Shown here in pieces: positions 1 to 11,855 of a DNA stretch of 64,000 nt. Numbering within the stretch: the stretch's first letter is position 1; each line of letters begins with the position of its first letter. Position numbers and translations under genes: made by a program. The DNA is from Phytophthora sp. 'mugwort' (Eukaryota; Oomycota; Peronosporomycetes; Peronosporales; Peronosporaceae), in contig JAUCEF010000013.1 of assembly GCA_033558025.1 (NCBI GenBank), positions 5,139,001 through 5,203,000 on the forward strand. The letters run 5' to 3'. Under the pieces are notes generated by a model. The model was not told the DNA's origin. It saw only the letters and a program-made list of their open reading frames with translations, and searched no databases.

Positions 1-470
1 AGCACTCAATTGCCACGCTCCGTCTGCCAATCTGTCTGAGGACGATCGGTAGTGGACATGTGCAGCCTTGTTCCAAGTAATTGGAACAGCGTTCGCCAGA
101 ACGCAGCGGTAAACCGGGGGTCACGATCCGAGACAATTGTCTCCGGCAGACCATGATGGCGGAAAACGCCATCCAGGAAAGCTTCGCAGCCTGTCCCCCG
201 GTCACTGTGTCTTTAACCGGAGCAAGACGCTCCATCTTGCTCAGACGGCATACGTATATCAAGATGCCGGTGTTGCCGTGGCCGTCGGCTGGAAGTCCAA
301 AGGTGAAGTCCAGACTCATCGACTTCCAGCAGTCCGCAGGAAACGGGCAGGGTATGCAAAGGAGCCGAGGTGTGCCCGGCGGGATCCACCCGCTGACATG
401 TTTCACATGTCTTCACGTACTGTACGACCCACTTGTACATGTGGACCCACCAAAAGTACCGAGAGACCAT
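1..470 (-). pseudogene. Gypsy integrase fragment (zinc-binding and core domains)
   Basis: The minus-strand reading at 213-470 contains the zinc-binding domain end YVKTCETCQRVDP, the CxxC half of the HHCC finger. Continuing in other frames toward position 1 there is a catalytic-core stretch with VSDRDPRFTAAFW and later QTDWQTERGN, matching the gypsy integrase pattern around the second catalytic Asp and the Glu region. The pieces lie in different frames and a stop follows the last motif, so this is a pseudogene. It is the 3' end of the gypsy pol and is truncated by the window edge. Confidence 0.75.
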
Positions 471-649
471 TGGAAGGTCTTCTCGCGGCCCAAGTGGCCG
501 CTGGACGGCGCATCCTGCGCATCCTAAAGGATATCAAACTAGAGATCCTCGTCGTTTAGTACGACTACCCGCGGGGGTTCATGGGGCTCCACTCGATAGT
601 AGAATAGGCCATCGGCCCACTCGTATCGATGGAGCCGGGTCCTCTGACG

Positions 650-1900
650 TGGCGTGAGCCACTCGGCCTTGGCTTCCTTGCCAGCGGCCAGGAAACGTAC
701 CGTTCATGACAAGGAGCTGCTTACTTCATGGCAAGCAGCTCCTTGTCATGAACGGGGTAGTTCTCTTCGACAGCCTTCAGCTGCCTGGACTGAAACGAGA
801 TCACTCATTCACGTCCTGCTGCATCATGCTGCAGCAATGCATACCCGATTGCATAATCGGATGCATCGCAGACGACGCTGAACGGCTTCGTCTTGTCCGG
901 CAGCAAGGACAGGCGCCTTCTGACGGCTTGCCTTGTCATTATCAAAGGCTTCCTGGTGCTCACGCCCCCAGTGCCAGTCGGTATCCTTCTTCAGAAGATC
1001 CGACAAGGGTCTAGCCAGACCCGCGTACCCGTCGCTGTACTTATGGAGGTAGTTAGTTGGCTAAATCCAGCCACTTCCTCAGGTCCTTCTTGGACCTTGG
1101 CGTTGGACAAGCCGAAATGGCCTTGACCTTCTCCAGGTCGGTTCGAACGCCGACTTAGCTAACGAAGCAACCGAGAACTTTGATCTCTTGCGCCGCGAAG
1201 ACGCATTTTGTCGGTGTTGGCATAGGGCTTGTTCGCTCTCATGACCTCCAACACTCGACGGAGGTGCTCCAAATGCACCTCCATAGCCGTCTTGCCACCC
1301 TCGAAACGGCTATGGACGAAGATATCGTCGAAGTACGACTATGCGTGCGCACGCAGTAGTCTAAACAACTGCGTGATCAGGCGATTGAACGTCGCCGGGC
1401 ATTAGACAGACCCTGTGGCATCACAAGCCACTCCCAGAGCATACCGCTCGGGGTGCTCACTGCGATGAGCGGGATGTCGCTTCCCGCATCAGGATCTGGT
1501 AGTATCCGTCCACCACATGCAGGGCGCTGTATAACTCGCACCCGGCCATGTTGTCTAACAACGCATCCTTTCGCGGGATGGGTGTCTGGGCCGGCACGTT
1601 GCGCTGTTCAGCTTATTAAAAGCATGAATCAGACGCCACTTCCGTCCGGCTTCCGAATGCAGAAGGTTGACTTCGAGTGCGGGGATTCTATTCCCGCACC
1701 ATGCCGCCTTGGCCTTTGCGGTGAAAAAGGCATCAATGACCTCGCACTGCTCTCGAGGCAGTGGTCATTGTCTGGTGACACAGTACTTTGTGCCCGGCAC
1801 GAGATCAATTTCGTGCCTGATCCCACAATCCGGTGGGAGTTGAGACGGTGGATCCTTGAACACTACGTCCTCGAACTCCTTCATTAAAGGATACACTGGA
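650..1900 (-). pseudogene. Gypsy reverse transcriptase and RNase H fragments
   Basis: On the minus strand the RT active-site box reads SYFDDIFVHS at about 1315-1340, followed by the usual heptad-like HLEHLRRVLEVMRANK stretch. At about 0.65-1.0 kb lies RNase H sequence with VVCDASDYAIGYAL and VHDKELLA. At 1765-2034 the pre-RT linker contains CGIRHEIDLVPG. At least five frame changes or stops separate these pieces. The Asp of the RNase H motif DASDYA is present but the ORF cannot be translated as a unit. Confidence 0.8.
700..755. repeat. Perfect 23-bp inverted repeat inside the RNase H relic
   Basis: Bases 700-722 are the exact reverse complement of 733-755, with a 10-base spacer. The arms correspond to the RNase H codons for PVHDKELLA, so a short coding segment has been duplicated in inverted orientation. 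The result breaks the reading frame. Confidence 0.85.
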
Positions 1901-2779
1901 TCCTTCGTGGTCTTGAGAATCTCAAAACCCAACCGCGAGGCACACTGGGAGGAGAATACCTCCAGGGCGCCCTCGTCCATAACCGAGGAGGAATTCAATT
2001 CCTCTGGAGTGGACTCTTGCTTCAAGAGTACCACCTTCGCATTTTTCCCAGCCTACAAGTCGACCAGGAAATCTGTCGGCGTCAACTCTTCGAGGTTCTG
2101 GAGCTCTGACACCTCTGGCGGCGGCTCTAGCTGGATGCTGTCTGCCTTGACCCGGTGGCCGGTCTCGCCGTCGAGGATGTGATAACATCCTTCGACCAGC
2201 CGCGTCGGGAGAACCCGGACCCTGGGTTCCGAGTTGCTTGAAGCGACCCCAGTCTGAAATGACTTCAGACTTGACTTGCGGTATCGACTATGTCGTTGAC
2301 GGCGACCGTGACGTGGTACTTCGTTACCCACGTCTGTGGACGTCTCATTGACGACGTCCAAAGCCTCTAGAGCTTCGTGTGGAACATGGTGACCCACACA
2401 AGAAATGCATTCCACCACTTCCTCGCCAGTTTCAGTCTGGGTGACTTGATGTGGAACATGGTTACCCACACAGGAAAGCGCCGCGTGCGTCTTTCTAGCC
2501 GGTTTCGGTCTGGGTGACTCGGTGTGGACCTAGGTTGCCCACCTGGTCGGTGACACCCGGCACCGCCACTCTTACAGCCTTGGCCGCAGGTCTAGATTCC
2601 GGGGGGGGGGGTCGAGGGCTATCCTGTAAGGACTGCCGCACTCGATCAGGTGCAGCTTCTGCTGCCACCAGGTCTTGGAGTCGCTCAATACGTCGGCAGC
2701 TCCCCCCAAAAGCACTGGATGCTTTTGCATCCCGGCGCCCCTTTCGGACGCCCCAGTTCCTGGCAGAGGTGGGAACATG

Positions 2780-3200
2780 ACTCACCAATGCTCTGCCTGT
2801 AACTGCGGTCCGGCTGGCCCCGATGGCTTTGTTTCGCCAATCGATCCATGGCTCATGTTTCCGATCCAGGGCATGCCCAGGAGCAAGTCATACTTGTCCA
2901 TCTCTAGGACAGTAAACTGCTCCATGCTGTCGAAGTCCTTGAACTTCACAGCTAGATAGACATGGATCTTGGGAACAGTAATCACCGTTCGTCGGCCAGT
3001 TGTACCGACGCTGTCCCGTTGCCTTTGTTTTCTGGTAAAGCATCGGCCAACTTGTTGCTATTCTCTGCAACAGTCTGGCGACGTGCGAAGTTCTTCGACC
3101 CCCGGAGTCTATTAAGACTAGGAAGGGATGGGTATATCCCCGTACATTTACGTGTACTACTTGCAGCCCAACGCTGCCCTTCTCGATTAGAGAGTGCAAA
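2780..3200 (-). pseudogene. Gypsy aspartic protease fragment
   Basis: The minus-strand ORF at 2888-3199 contains LVLIDSGGRRTSH, the D-S-G active-site triad of retroviral-type aspartic proteases. The next frame (2782-2985) continues with EMDKYDLLLGMPWI, the conserved G-M-P-W-L/I flap-region signature of gypsy elements. A frameshift separates the two halves. It lies between gag and RT, as expected for this family. Confidence 0.8.
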
Positions 3201-3369
3201 GACTCTTAGGGGCTAAGTATCCATCGTGCGTGCCACCCGCGCACCGCTCATGAAGACTTAGCTATTCCTCAGTAGGGCACCCCGCCCCTACTGGTGTCCT
3301 GCGTTCCCCTGCCCGTGGGGTCGCGGCCTTTGCCAGCGACCCTTGAGCGCGATGGGCTTAAGCGGGAAA

Positions 3370-3910
3370 TGCTTTAGTTGTCCTCCCGCAGGAGGGCACG
3401 TGCCATGTGCCCTAGCTTATCACAGCTAAAGCAGCGAATATCATGCTATTCAGCGAGCCCAAGTTCCACGGGAACTGGCTCGCTTGGGGGCCCGCGAATT
3501 GGTGTCGCAGTCCCTGACCACATCGCCGCCGGCGTGCGCGCCAGGCGGGGACTGTACTCCTCTTGGAGAGCGACTTGGATCGCTTCTTCCAAAATATTGA
3601 CCTGCACCCGAAATAGCTGGGTGCGGGCCGGGCCTACTCTTAGGCCGTCCATGAACACCGTCACATTGATGTTTTCATGGAGTGGGTTTCCCACGAGGGA
3701 TGCGGTGAGCTCCGCATCTCATGGATGTACTCGTACAGCTCACGTCTTCCCTGTTTACATGACAGGAAGCGTGACCGCTTCCCGTGTGTACGCCCAGCTT
3801 TTAGTACACCTGCTAAGGTTGGAGAGGGCAAAAGTCACTCGGAGGTGGTCCGAAGAGATGAGCCGCATCCATTGCGAACTCTACTTCTCGCGCCCAGAAA
3901 AGTGAAGGTT
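3370..3910 (-). pseudogene. Gypsy gag fragment with degenerate zinc knuckle
   Basis: The minus-strand ORF 3446-3694 resembles a retrotransposon gag C-terminal half, with NILEEAIQVALQEEYSPR. Just downstream, at about 3375-3445 in another frame, is a CCHC-like knuckle CFSCDKLGHMARAL. Its fourth ligand is Leu instead of Cys, so zinc binding is probably lost. Sequence further right to about 4.15 kb is probably more gag but no motif is readable. Confidence 0.65.
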
Positions 3911-4365
3911 TTCACCTTCCTTCCCTTCTTAAGGGTTTACCTTCAACATCAGCGGCTTGGGGTAGTCCAGTTTCGCCTCTGCGGCCGGAACTTGCAGGTT
4001 GCTCTGAACATGTTCGATGAGCCCCGCTCATACATGTCAATGGCGGTCACGTGCTCGACCTACTCAGGTTGCGTTGACGACGCCAAGCTGCGCAAGGCAT
4101 CCATACCAAAGATGCCAGTCATCTTACGAATCGAACTGTGCGTCGTTCAGATGAGGAATTCATTCCGGTCCATGTTACTTGGGCCCAGAGGTTTCAGGTA
4201 GTAACCCGCATACGCGTGGATTGACTACAAGTGCTACCAAGTGTGACGGGGAACACAACACCTTGCGGACAGGAAGTGTGACTTCCGAAGAGTGTACAAG
4301 CGCTCAGAGAACGGCAGTCCACCAGTCCCTGGCTTGGGGGACTGTTACCAAAATTAGGTAGATTG

Positions 4366-4745
4366 AAGACTGAATATATTTATTAGGTGACCCATTTTAA
4401 TGCGTCTACATACTAACTATTAGTCACCTATAACCTAGATGTTATCATATTGAGTGGCTTTGAGTCTTTTATCATATCTGTGGTACCTATCCATGACGTC
4501 ATTATCGTGGACGTCATAGTGATGTTTGGCTACATCACTTAGTGTCTTGGATACACCATTCAGAAGGGTGAATTGGCACTCTTCATGTAACACCGTCACA
4601 TCGATCGCTCCGACCCCGATCTGCTCGACTGCCTCCTCGCACCACGAGAGAAGATCAAGCTCCGCAACCCCTTCGCGTCGAGGGGGAATGTCCAGAGCGT
4701 CAACATGCGGCTCCAAGCAGGTGGGCAGGGATACAGTGAACTATA
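4366..4745. other. Spacer between gypsy and copia elements
   Basis: About 380 bases with no recognisable gene. A short pair AGGTGAC / GTCACCT occurs at about 4385 and 4427. The region could include the gypsy 5' LTR start or old host sequence; nothing decides this. Confidence 0.4.
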
Positions 4746-5078
4746 TGTGAGCAGGCATGACGCTCGCGTAGCTCACCGACGTCAAGGCCGACACCAGTGC
4801 CTACTCTGCCTATCCTGCCAGAGAGCCTACAATGCAACCACGCGGCTGACTGGTGCGACGTCCGCCGCCTGGGCGCTGATGTACATGCTGGCAACTGTAT
4901 GCCGAAGGACACTGTTGGCTGAGAGTTGCCGTGATGGTGCTGCGCACTGCAAGGCAAGGTATGTTTGTATTAGCCTTCATTATACTAATCTTAATTTGAT
5001 TATGCGGAACGGTGCCCTGGGGCTGGAGCTCTCCCTCTCTTACCCCAATCACTTCAGCTTTTGCAGCTCAGCGAGCAC

Positions 5079-5167
<89 letters not shown>

Positions 5168-5346
5168 CCCGCACCAAAGCACGGTCCTGTCGCGGTACTT
5201 TGCCCGGCACGTAAGTGTTTTCATTGCGTACTTCCTTTTGCATATAACTATTCTACTTTGTATTATTGTACGGTGGCTGTTATGGCTCCTATTCTAAGAA
5301 GTGGACAGCTCGTGAAACGTGCGGTGACGCACCCTGCGTAATCTCG
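4746..5346 (+). repeat. 5' LTR of the copia element
   Basis: It matches 11439-12033 base for base over long stretches, starting at GAGCAGGCATGACGCTCGCG and ending around ATCTCG/ATCTCA. Differences include a 2-base indel near the CCGCCTG stretch, the (AG)n length, and a more diverged last 50 bases. The gag ORF begins 5 bases after the proposed LTR end. Confidence 0.85.
5083..5164 (+). repeat. (AG)41 microsatellite within the 5' LTR
   Basis: An uninterrupted AG dinucleotide run of 82 bases. All long Arg-Glu and Ser-Leu reading frames across it are artefacts of the repeat. Confidence 0.97.
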
Positions 5347-5350
5347 CGTT

Positions 5351-6612
5351 ATGAGACCAAACAGGGCGCCGCAATCGACCAACGTGGCATCTGGTGTGAA
5401 CGACGCGACTGGGCGAGACGAAGACGAAGTTCCGACCAATTCTGGTGAATCAGCGCAACGATTAGCTGAAAGTGTCGATTTTGCTGGAGCATTCGCGGAA
5501 AGCGAACGTGCTCGGGGCCCGAGTACCTCTACACTGTCTCACGCCGAGGCTGAACACCTGACCCAGTCATTGACTGGAATTCCTGGTGGGTGGCCACTTG
5601 TCCGGGTGCTCCTTGAGGGGATAGACCAGCGCGGAAATCCAACTGGGGCCACAGTTGGAAATCAGCCGCCGCAACCACCAAGTGAACCAGGCAGCGACGG
5701 CAGCTCACGCGACGGACAAGCTCCCGGGCACCTACGCGACGACCAGCCATTGTTTGACAGCAAGTTTCCTTGTGGACGCTACGATGACCGAGAGCTGGCC
5801 GATTACACGAAGGCGCTCAGAAAACTCTGCGCCCATCCAGCTGCACAGCCTACACTGCAAGGGCGACTACAAGGCGGGGAAGAGCAAGGTGCCGCTGCAC
5901 TTCCAGCCGCGTACGCTCGGAGAAATGACGTACGGCGGCGGGCGATACGACTACGGCTCAGCCTACGCAGACATAAGTACACGGAGTTGTACTACGCCCG
6001 GAAGACCAAGGCTTTCTCGGCGCTAGCGCACTCCTTGTCAGTGGACTTGCGGTCCACGTTCAAGATCGACGAGATGCGCGACAACATTGAGGCCGCCTCG
6101 GAGCTATGGGAGATCATCACTAAGCACTTTGAGGCGGGCGACGGCATCAACCTGACTAATTGCTAAGGGACTTGATGATGCGGATGATGCAACTAAGGGA
6201 GAAGGTGAAAAAGTACGCAGAAGACATTGAGGTGAGGGTTACCAAGTTGCGTCAAGCCAAGGGCGAGTTCGAGGAGTGGCAGCAAGCGAGCCTACTGCTG
6301 TCCAACTCGGTGCTCGTCTTCCCGGACGTGACGCACGAGTACGCCAACTGGCTGAACGAACATGACTGCAAGACGCTGAAGCTGATTGAGGTGTTGAAAC
6401 GCCTGCAGGCAGCGGAGCACCAGCGACAGCTGCTGGAGTCGCAGTCCCAGCAGCCTACGATGCGCGCCGCCGCACGAGTTGCGCACGTAACGGCTGCTCA
6501 TGACAAGGGCAACGGGCGCAAGTGCAGCAAGCACCAACGCAAGAAAGGCAAGGGCATGGCGGGAAAGCAGACGCGTAGGAAGTGTGGCAATTGCGGTGAT
6601 GGCCACTGGTAG
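5351..6612 (+). pseudogene. Copia gag with frameshift and broken zinc knuckle
   Basis: The first frame opens at ATG 5351 and runs to 6166. It ends in a capsid-like segment with ELWEIITKHFEAG, typical of the UBN2/gag family. A second frame at 6160-6612 continues with RLQAAEHQRQLLES and ends in CGNCGDGHW. The stop codon TAG falls inside the CCHC knuckle: the following codons LEC would supply the fourth ligand. So the gag is split by a frameshift at about 6160 and by a nonsense codon in the zinc knuckle. RNA packaging would be lost. Confidence 0.8.
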
Positions 6613-7794
6613 CTCGAGTGCACGGAGACGATGGACAAGCCACCAAGCCCGAGCTGGCGAAGAGGAAGCAAAAGCGGATGCAGGGCAGACAGACACCAAC
6701 GTCCCTTGTGAGCTCTGTGCGCATCGTGCAAGTAGCGCAAAGAGGGTCACGCTCCACGGGGGCTCTTCGCGGGGCTCTAGCTGACGGCACCCGCCATCGA
6801 CAAGCAATGCTGAGACGGTGGACCTGGTTGGTGGTACGGCGTCAGCGTGGCCGTCATCGCTGGACTATTCGCGTACCTCGGCTGCGAGTGACGAAGAGAC
6901 CAAGCAGCCTGATCAGCAGCCAGTAGTACCTGCCGCACCAGCACCTGCTTCTGCCGAAGCTCGTGCGCAGCAAGCGCTGCAGACACTGGTGACAGCGGCT
7001 TTGCAGAGTCAGTGGGAGGGTGTCCAGCAGCGTGGACCACCACCTACATGGGAGCAGATCCTGTACAACTTAGGCCAAGGACTGAAGAGTGCGTCGACAG
7101 GCGCGCCGAAGTTTGAGCCAGGGTGCACTAAAGGGGGACCACGAATGGGTCCAGCTGCACTGGGGGATAGCATACAAGGCGGCCAAGTTGAAGTGCGCGG
7201 ACGTCAAGAGCTAGGATGAGAACAAGGACATGTAGTACGACATGATGATCATCAGCGCGACGGGCACATGAGACGTGAACACGGACGCAGTCGGTCGCAA
7301 CCGCGTGATTACGCTCGTGCTGGACCACTACGAGGGCGCAGTAGATCGCCACCACGATGGCGCAGCAGATCTCCACCTCGCGGGCGTAGCATATAACAGT
7401 CTCGTGGACCGTGGAGATACAGTTCGCCGCCACCTCGTGAGTTCGTCGTTGGCCAAGTCTACCCCGTGGACCGCCACCACCTCGTGACTTCGGGGTCGGA
7501 CAAGTCCACCGCGTGGACCACTATCGAATCACAATGGACCTCCAAGTCACTACGGACCACCACTGCCGGAGCAGCAGTGGCGTGATGGGCCGCAGCAAGG
7601 CCCTGGGCATGCAGTCACGTCGAGGAGACAACTGGAATCGAGGATCACCACCACGTCACGACGAGCACTGTGGGCCACGCTGAGGGAACTACGGCCGTAG
7701 TACTCGCCACGTCGGTTCAATGACCGGTCGGGCAATGGCGCCTGGCAGGTGAATGCAGTTGGGCACAACTCAGGTATGCCACCAAGGCAATCGG
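6613..7794 (+). other. Degenerate gag-pol linker of the copia element
   Basis: No domain could be read here. Several short overlapping frames are present, and the sequence at 7230-7560 is rich in short runs of the CCACCACGTCG kind. It is interpreted as the mutated linker between the zinc knuckle and the protease. Confidence 0.45.
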
Positions 7795-8131
7795 ATGTGT
7801 TCGAGTGGATCCTGGACTCGGGGTCCTAGGCTAATATTTGTGGTGATCTTGCTCTGTTCACCACAATCCGTGAGGACACTACGAGTCGCCTGGACGTTGC
7901 GAATGGTACAACTGAACACGCGTGTATTCGTGGTGTGTATTATTGCGTGTTGTTAATCAGGCAACTGGACTAGCGGAAGATCGCCTCCTGGACGAAGTCG
8001 TGTACACCCCGAACGCGAAGGTCAACATCATTAGTCTCGGCCACTTGCAGATGACCGGCCGCTACCAACTGACCTGTTCGAACGACAAGCGTACTGCCTG
8101 GTTATCCAAGCCGACACCATCTGAAGTTTGA
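7795..8131 (+). pseudogene. Copia aspartic protease fragment
   Basis: At about 7805 the frame reads WILDSGS, the copia protease active site (usually W-I-x-D-S-G-A), immediately followed by a stop. In another frame at 7922-8131 comes DEVVYTPNAKVNIISLGHL, the conserved copia strand after the protease flap. A frameshift lies between them. Confidence 0.8.
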
Positions 8132-8139
8132 CATGCAAG

Positions 8140-9189
8140 ATAATATCTACCGACTCCGAGCTGAACGCGTGCCAGGCGTCGTGGTGATGGCTACACTCAA
8201 GCAAAATATGAACAGCAAAAAGCAGATGGAGCTGCTGCACCAACGCTTCGGCCATGTCAGCATGGATACATTAATAACCTTGTCGAGCAAGCACGACGTG
8301 GGACTTAATTGAATGCAAAGGGTCTGAGTTCGTACGTGTGTGCTGCGTGTGCTGCGAGCAAGACGAAACGGATGTCTTTATGCACGGATTTCAGTGCGGA
8401 AATCCAAGTCCCTTGAGACGTAGCTGATGGAAATTTGTATCGTGAACGTGTCGACCCCTGGGGGTGCGATCATGTTCCTGTTCGTCATAGATGACGCCAC
8501 CCGCTACTAATTTGCATTTCTACTCGAGAGAAGGGTGAAGCAACGCTTCACGTCAAGGTCTTGTTGAATAGGCTGCAGACAAGATTGCCGAAGTGAAAGT
8601 GATGAACTTGCGGAGTGACCACGGTAGTGAATTCATCAGCAACGAGCTGCGTGAATACTGTGAGAAGACTGGCATAACTCAGAAGTTAGAAACGCATACT
8701 CACCAAGATAACGGGATTGTGGAGCGTGCGAATGGCATTGTGATTCCCAGTGTGCGAGCAATGCTGTCAGCGATGAAGCTGCCGCACATCGTATGGGGAG
8801 AAGCGCTGATGCATGCTATGACGACACTGAATCGACTACCGATCAAGCCGATGGGTTTGGTACCGCCGTGTGAGAAGCTGTTCCGATCAGCACCAGTGCT
8901 GAATGAGTTGTGAGTCTGGGGTTGCATCGCCCACGTACGGGTGCCCCCGGAGTCAAGACAAAAGAAAGCGAAGCTGGAGCTCAGCGCAAAGCTGTCTTTA
9001 TTGATTGGCTATAGTCTTGATACGCCGGGCTACAAGTTTCTCGACCTGCAGACAGCTCAGGTGGTGACTGCGCAAGGGCGTAACGTGAGATTCCACGAGG
9101 GGTTCACTGCTGACGGAACCTACGTGCGGCAGTTGCTGGAGAAGCTTTCTTTGATGGTGATCATCAACTTCCTGAGACTGTACCAGTGA
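8140..9189 (+). pseudogene. Copia integrase fragments
   Basis: The pre-integrase zinc motif appears at about 8225 as LLHQRFGHVSMDTL. The core domain follows with FLFVIDDATRY (first catalytic Asp area) and, in the frame 8593-8913, RSDHGSEFISNELREYC (second Asp) and NGIVERANG (catalytic Glu). The C-terminal copia segment at 8941-9189 reads IGYSLDTPGYKFLD and NVRFHEGF. All three catalytic acids are readable, but at least two frameshifts break the chain. Confidence 0.85.
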
Positions 9190-9664
9190 CGCGCATCAAG
9201 ACGGCTATGGAGACGTTTCGACCGGCTCAAGATCAGGGCTACCAAACCTGAAGTGCTTGAAGTGCAGCCCATAGCTGATGCACCCTTGGATATTATGCGA
9301 TGTTCCCGTGGGAGTTTGCAAGGTGATGACTGGGGTCTGGACTGCTGAGAGATAGAGTCGCATCAAGGTGTTGCAGCACCTGCTGTTGGATCGGCCATGG
9401 AACCATCTGCGGTGACTAAGGCAACCAAGAAGCGACGGAAGCACCGTGCGCGAAAGAAAGCTGTGGTGGAGAAGGAGACCAGCGGTTTCGAGATACAACC
9501 TCCCCTATTGAGGTCTGTTTCAAGAGACCAAGGCGAGCTCAACGCCCGAATGTTCGGTTGGCAGACTATGTAGTGGGCCACGTGCAGGCTACCGCTGACA
9601 TGCCAATCCGACAACGTACAAGCAAGCGTGTGGCAACAAGCATTGGCCCCAGTGGAGAGCAGTA

Positions 9665-10330
9665 ATGCTGGCTGAACTGAAGTCACTCAGAGACCATAAG
9701 ACGAGGAACCTGGTGCCGAGAAAGGTGGCCAAGAGCATCAATGTCATCACTTGTCGCGGGGTCTTTGCTGTCAAACGAGACGAGAGAGGAAGGATCAAGC
9801 GATTTAAGGCCAGACTGGTGATTCATGGGTTTAAGCAGCAGCTGGGGATCAACTACAATGAGACCTACGCTCCTGTCATTAGATTCGAGACTATCAGGGC
9901 TGCCATCTACTACGCTGTGCAGAGGGTCTGGGAGGTGCTGCAGTATGACGTCAAGACTGCGTTCTTGTAAGGCGACCTTAAGGAGCTGATCTTCATGGAG
10001 CAACCACCTGGCTTCCAAGTGGATGGACGAGGCTTTATCTGTCGACTGCTGAAGTGCTTGTATGGGGTAAAGTAAGCCCCGAACATTTGGAGTCGCATGC
10101 TTCATGCGAAGCTGGATGCGATGGGATTCGTCAGGATCATGACTACGGACTTTACGTTCTGAAAGAAGGACAATAAATCAAGATGCTGCTAACTGTCTAC
10201 GCCGACGACCTAGTGCTTATGGCCCCCGAGGATCTGTGTGCTGCGATTGCAGCTGCGCTGCAAGAAACGTTCGAGTTAAAAACGATGGGCACGGTAACGT
10301 ACCTCTTGGCTTTGAGATCCTGATTGACCG
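9665..10330 (+). pseudogene. Copia reverse transcriptase fragments
   Basis: The frame 9665-9970 contains FKARLVIHGFKQQLGINY and TYAPVIRFETIRAAIYYA, the canonical copia RT N-terminal blocks, then the expected DVKTAFL followed by a stop. The next frame gives MEQPPGF and CLYGVK with another stop. The catalytic box is TVYADDLVLMAPED at about 10195-10235 (Y-A-D-D). The polymerase core is recognisable but interrupted at least three times. Confidence 0.88.
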
Positions 10331-10604
10331 GCCGGTAGGCAGATTGTGTTCTCGCAGCATCGGTACGTGCTGGAAGTGTTGAAGCGCTTCCACATGAGTG
10401 ACTATAATGGCTGTGCGACACCTAAAGCGACAACACCTACGAAAGTGGTGGTACCAGCGACGAAGGATTACCCACCTATCATGAACAGGTGAATGCACTC
10501 GAGTACCTCGTGAGGCTTCGAGACCTGACATTGCTTATGCTACGAGGCACTAGGGTAAGTATCTCGCTAACTATGACCATACACACTATGCGCAAGCTAA
10601 GAGG

Positions 10605-11180
10605 GTGTTGCGCTACCTGAAAGCTACGTGTGACGATGGCCTGGCGATGAACATGGAGTCACACACAGGTGTACGCATTGCTGCGTACTCTGATGCAGAT
10701 TACGCCAATGATCCAGTGGACCGCCGCAGCGTCAGCGGCTACGTGACGACACTAGACGGGAATGTCATATCATACGCATCTCGCAAGCAGCCGATCAACG
10801 CGTTGAGCACATGTGAAAGCCGAGTACATTGCCATGTCTGAAGCAGTCAAGGACTTGCTGTGGCTTGCTGACCTTTGCAAGGAGCTAGCCTGGGAGCATC
10901 CTGTACTACTACTGCTTGGAGACAACCAAGGTGCTATTGCGTTGACCGCCAAACCTGGCAAGCACTCGAAGTCAAAGCACAGTGACAACAAGCGACACAT
11001 GGTGCGTCGCAATGTGGAACTGAAGCTCCTGACTACGCAACACATATGCTCTGAGGAGATGGTGGCGGACGTCATGACGAAAGCACTCGCAGTGAAGTTT
11101 GCTCGTTTCCGCAAAGCGATGAAAGTGCTTTCAGCCGTGAACGATGGCGGTGAGGTAACCGCCTCACAGACTACGGACGA
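10605..11180 (+). pseudogene. Copia RNase H
   Basis: The frame 10605-10841 carries AYSDADYANDPVDRRSVSGY (first Asp). After a one-base shift, the frame 10813-11241 carries KAEYIAMSEAVKDLLWLADL (Glu), LGDNQGAIAL (Asp) and VADVMTKAL (last Asp). All four catalytic acids of copia RNase H are present, split over two frames by an indel near 10815. Confidence 0.85.
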
Positions 11181-11438
11181 GGCAACCGCCCCGACGACCG
11201 CTTCGGCAAGTCGAAGATGTGATGCTGTGCATGCGTGTTGACTGCGCCACACCATACACTACAACCGACTTCAACTGCGAAGGACGGAAGGAAAGCAGGA
11301 CACGTGGAGTGCTATGACACTGAGAGCGGTGACTGCTGCGAGCCATGCTGAAACTACTTGCGGATCTCAAGCGACTGTGGGCTTTGACTGCGTTGTGATC
11401 GCGACGACTTGGCAGTCGCCGCCGGGATCAAGTGGGAG

Positions 11439-11772
11439 TGGAGCAGGCATGACGCTCGCGTAGCTCACCGACGTCAAGGCCGACACCAGTGCCTACTCTG
11501 CCTATCCTGCCAGAGAGCCTACAATGCAACCACGCGGCTGACTGGTGCGACGTCCGCCGCCTGCTGGCGCTGGTGTACATGCTGGCAACTGTATGCCGAA
11601 GGACACTGTTGGCTGAGAGTTGCCGTGATGGTGCTGCGCACTGCAAGGCAAGGTATGTTTGTATTAGCCTTCATTATACTAATCTTAATTTGATTATGCG
11701 GAACGGTGCCCTGGGGCTGGAGCTCTCCCTCTCTTACCCCAATCACTTCAGCTTTTGCAGCTCAGCGAGCAC

Positions 11773-11855
<83 letters not shown>

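Larger units (their letters stand above)
1..4365 (-). mobile_element. Decayed Ty3/gypsy retrotransposon, cut by the window edge
   Basis: Read on the minus strand, the order is gag with zinc knuckle (about 3.9-3.4 kb), aspartic protease (3.2-2.8 kb), reverse transcriptase and RNase H (1.9-0.65 kb) and integrase (0.47 kb to the edge). This is the Ty3/gypsy order, with integrase last. Every domain is split by stops and frame changes, so the copy is dead. The 3' LTR lies outside the window. A 5' LTR was not delimited; the AT-richer DNA at about 4200-4440 may contain its remnant. The family assignment is firm from motifs, the ends are not. Confidence 0.85.

Noticed and set aside
5012..5341. Arg-Glu and Ser-Leu repeat proteins at both copia LTRs
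   Set aside because: Pure translations of the (AG)n microsatellite in all frames.
9205..9686. Minus-strand open frames opposite the copia RT region
   Set aside because: Shadows of the plus-strand pol; no motif on the minus strand.
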